Part shown: positions 4,891 through 6,963 of the stretch, piece after piece
Layout of the letters: each line of letters begins with the position of its first letter
How positions within the stretch are numbered: the first letter of the stretch is position 1
Origin: Candidatus Latescibacterota bacterium
Lineage (GTDB): Bacteria > Latescibacterota > UBA2968 > UBA8231
Direction: 5' to 3'
Length of the DNA: 6,963 nt
Assembly (NCBI GenBank): GCA_022825185.1
Contig: JAJDYK010000048.1
Location: forward strand, 1-6,963
Translations under genes and position numbers: made by a program
The notes under the pieces: generated by a model
What the model was told of the DNA's origin: nothing
Seen by the model: the letters and a program-made list of their open reading frames with translations, nothing else
The model's database searches: none

Positions 4891-6963
4891 ATGACAGAGC
4901 TTGAACGCAGCACAGCAGAAAACGCAGCACCATCTTTTCGCGCCCCTGTGCCAACGCAGGTGCGGCGCGAGTTGGCCGAAGTAGTAAGCCCCGACGAAGA
5001 ACTTCGCCTAGCAGTAACCACGGACATTAAACTCGACGGCCAGTACGGCGAGGCGTGGCTCATGGCCACCGACGATCATCTAGTGGCCTTCAGCCCCAAC
5101 GGCGGCGGACCGCCCGATGTGGTCTGCTTGCCGCTTAACGAAATAAAGGGCGTGGAAGTGCGCGAGGATTGGGGCACTGCGGCCCTCAAGGTGCGCACTG
5201 AGGAGCGGGGCGCGACCATGGCCGTATTCTCCAAGAGCTTGGTGCCAGCGCTGTCCGAACTGCCCAATCAGGTCGAGCGCCTAGTCAAGCAAGCCCAACC
5301 GACCGAACCCGATGGCCAAATGCTCCACGGGCGGCTGGCCGGAGCGCGAGCCGGGCGCAAGCGCTGCGACCGCTGCGGCCAAGTCATTCCGCGCTACTAC
5401 GGCGTATGTCCGGCCTGCCTAGAAAAGAGCAAGCTGCTGTTCCGGCTGTTGGGCTATGCCAAGCCGCATTGGAAGCTCATCACCCTGAGCCTACTGCTCA
5501 TGGTGGTGGCCACGACCATTGGCTTGGGCCAGCCGCTGCTGCTGGGCATTCTCATCGACGATGTCTTGAATGTCGGTGCCGTTGCGTCTATGAGCGTTGG
5601 GACGAGCTTTGACCTGCTAGCTCTTTTGCCGGTGGCCGCAGACGATCCCGTCGCGGCGCTGGCTTGGCTGGTGGGCTTGTTGATAGCGATGAACATAACC
5701 GTCAGCGGCCTGTCGGGACTGCGCAGCTATATCATGGCCCGCATCGGCCAGCGCGTCACCTACGGCCTGCGCAACGAGGTGTACACTCACCTCCACGCGC
5801 TATCGCTTAGTTATTACAACAAAAACGAGACCGGGCGCATCATGGCCAGCGTCACCCAAGACGTGGGCCGCTTGCAGGACTTCATCAGCGACGGCCTACA
5901 AGAAGCCATCCGCGATGTACTCACCTTGGTCATCATTTGCATCATCCTCTTTGCACTCAATCCCGGGCTAGCGGCCCTCGTGCTGCTACCAACGCCTCTA
6001 CTGGTGTGGGCGACGATGCGCTTTGGCCGCAAGCTGCACGCCATCTACCGGCCATTGTGGCGGCGCTGGGCTAGCCTGAGTGCCCTGCTGGCCGATACCA
6101 TCCCAGGGGTGCGCGTGGTCAAGGCATTTGCCCAAGAACAGCGGGAAGTGGGCAAATTCGAGGGCCGCAGCTTAAATCTGCTGCAAGGCGAGTTGCGGGT
6201 GGCGTGGATGCGCAGCCTGTTCGGCCCGGTCATGGCCTTTATAACCTCGGTCGGCACCATCATCATCTGGTGGGTCGGCGGCCGCGATATTTTGGCCGGG
6301 GAACTGACGCTGGGGGCCTTTGTCGCCTTTACCAGTTACATGTATCGCTTCTACGGGCCAGTGGAGAGCTTGTGCCGCCTCAACCACCGCTTCCAGCGCG
6401 CCGCCACCTCGGCCGAGCGCGTCTTTGACGTGCTCGATACGCATCCAGAGGTGATCGACCAGCCCGAAGCTATAATCATGCCGCCCATCGAGGGCCGGGT
6501 CGAATTTCGCGGCGTCCACTTCGGCTATGAAGAAGACAAACCCGTCATTGAGAATTTGAATTTCACCGTCGAGCCGGGCGAGATGATCGGCCTAGCTGGC
6601 CACAGCGGCGCGGGCAAGAGCACCCTAATCAACCTCATCTGCCGCTTCTACGAGCCGCAGGAAGGGGCCATCCTCATCGACGGCCACGACACCCGCCAAG
6701 TGAACCTCAAATCGCTGCGCGAACAGATCGGCGTGGTCTTGCAGGATCCGTTCCTCTTCAACGGCACAGTGGCCGAGAACATCGCCTACGGCCATCCCGA
6801 GTCTTCCATCGAACAGACCGTAGCCGCGGCCAAAGCTGCCAATGCGCACGACTTCATCATGAACATGCCCGACGGGTACGACACCATGGTCGGCGAGCGC
6901 GGCACCCGCGTATCCGGGGGCGAGCGGCAGCGGCTGTCCATTGCCCGGGCCATTTTGCGCAAC
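4891..6963 (+). CDS. ABC exporter half-transporter with N-terminal PH-like domain and zinc ribbon (3' truncated)
   Basis: This is an MsbA/B-type ABC exporter, a membrane domain fused to an ATPase, expected to work as a dimer in the inner membrane. The frame is open to the window end (691 codons). An in-frame TAG at 4873-4875 with no ATG in between fixes the start at 4891. Residues 35-133 are beta-rich with a PH/GRAM-like pattern (EAWLMATDDHLVAFSP, then LPLNEIKGVEV, then a final helix). C159-x2-C162-x10-C173-x2-C176 forms a zinc ribbon ahead of the membrane domain. TM1 is about 195-217, TM2 254-276, TM3/TM4 343-375 and TM5/TM6 about 446-487. In the nucleotide-binding domain the A-loop Tyr is Y546, Walker A is GHSGAGKST at 570-578, the Q-loop Gln is Q618, and the signature is VSGGERQ at 674-680. 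Walker B, D-loop and H-loop fall beyond the edge. The soluble extension of about 185 residues is absent from classic MsbA. Membrane domain and ATPase calls are secure; the PH-like fold is inferred from pattern only. Substrate is unknown. Confidence 0.95.
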   Translation, partial: MTELERSTAENAAPSFRAPVPTQVRRELAEVVSPDEELRLAVTTDIKLDGQYGEAWLMATDDHLVAFSPNGGGPPDVVCLPLNEIKGVEVREDWGTAALKVRTEERGATMAVFSKSLVPALSELPNQVERLVKQAQPTEPDGQMLHGRLAGARAGRKRCDRCGQVIPRYYGVCPACLEKSKLLFRLLGYAKPHWKLITLSLLLMVVATTIGLGQPLLLGILIDDVLNVGAVASMSVGTSFDLLALLPVAADDPVAALAWLVGLLIAMNITVSGLSGLRSYIMARIGQRVTYGLRNEVYTHLHALSLSYYNKNETGRIMASVTQDVGRLQDFISDGLQEAIRDVLTLVIICIILFALNPGLAALVLLPTPLLVWATMRFGRKLHAIYRPLWRRWASLSALLADTIPGVRVVKAFAQEQREVGKFEGRSLNLLQGELRVAWMRSLFGPVMAFITSVGTIIIWWVGGRDILAGELTLGAFVAFTSYMYRFYGPVESLCRLNHRFQRAATSAERVFDVLDTHPEVIDQPEAIIMPPIEGRVEFRGVHFGYEEDKPVIENLNFTVEPGEMIGLAGHSGAGKSTLINLICRFYEPQEGAILIDGHDTRQVNLKSLREQIGVVLQDPFLFNGTVAENIAYGHPESSIEQTVAAAKAANAHDFIMNMPDGYDTMVGERGTRVSGGERQRLSIARAILRN

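Noticed and set aside
5406..5612. 68-codon + strand open frame within the exporter gene
   Set aside because: It is out of frame with the ABC exporter, whose frame carries the zinc ribbon and TM1 across the same bases.
1..6963. Mobile elements, CRISPR arrays, tRNA/rRNA genes
   Set aside because: No transposase or integrase motifs, no regularly spaced repeats, and no cloverleaf or rRNA-like segment were seen; nearly all the window is accounted for by three coding regions.

Overview
This window looks like a piece of a GC-rich (roughly 60% by eye) genome from a Gram-negative-type bacterium. It carries two RND-family permeases, which normally work in tripartite pumps across two membranes. The proteins match no species I can name with confidence. 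The RND motifs (an Asn-Asn pair in TM10, no AcrB-type Lys) and the zinc-ribbon ABC exporter fit an uncultured or deep-branching phylum better than Enterobacteria or Pseudomonas, but this is an impression, not a placement.

All three recognised genes are on the + strand. Positions 2-1414 hold the C-terminal part (470 codons) of a first RND permease, cut by the left edge of the window. A strong AGGAGG ribosome binding site overlaps its TAG stop and leads into a second, complete RND permease at 1425-4703 (1092 residues). This is a tightly coupled tandem pair, and any membrane-fusion protein would lie upstream of the window. The second permease is unusual in two ways. An insertion of about 55 residues with two hydrophobic segments sits between TM6 and TM7, and the second acidic residue of the TM4 Asp-Asp motif is replaced by proline.

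A 187-bp gap (4704-4890) follows. It contains a long inverted repeat, a second hairpin competing for the same 3' arm, and an unproven 36-codon ORF. There is no canonical U-tract terminator.

From 4891 to the right edge runs an ABC exporter half-transporter (691 codons visible, cut after the signature motif). Its start is fixed by an in-frame stop 18 nt upstream. Before the membrane domain it has a long cytoplasmic extension: a probable PH-like beta-rich domain followed by a CxxC-x10-CxxC zinc ribbon.

Taken together, this is an efflux/export neighbourhood: proton-driven RND pumps followed by an ATP-driven exporter. Substrates cannot be read from the sequence. Nothing points to a mobile element, CRISPR array, tRNA or rRNA.
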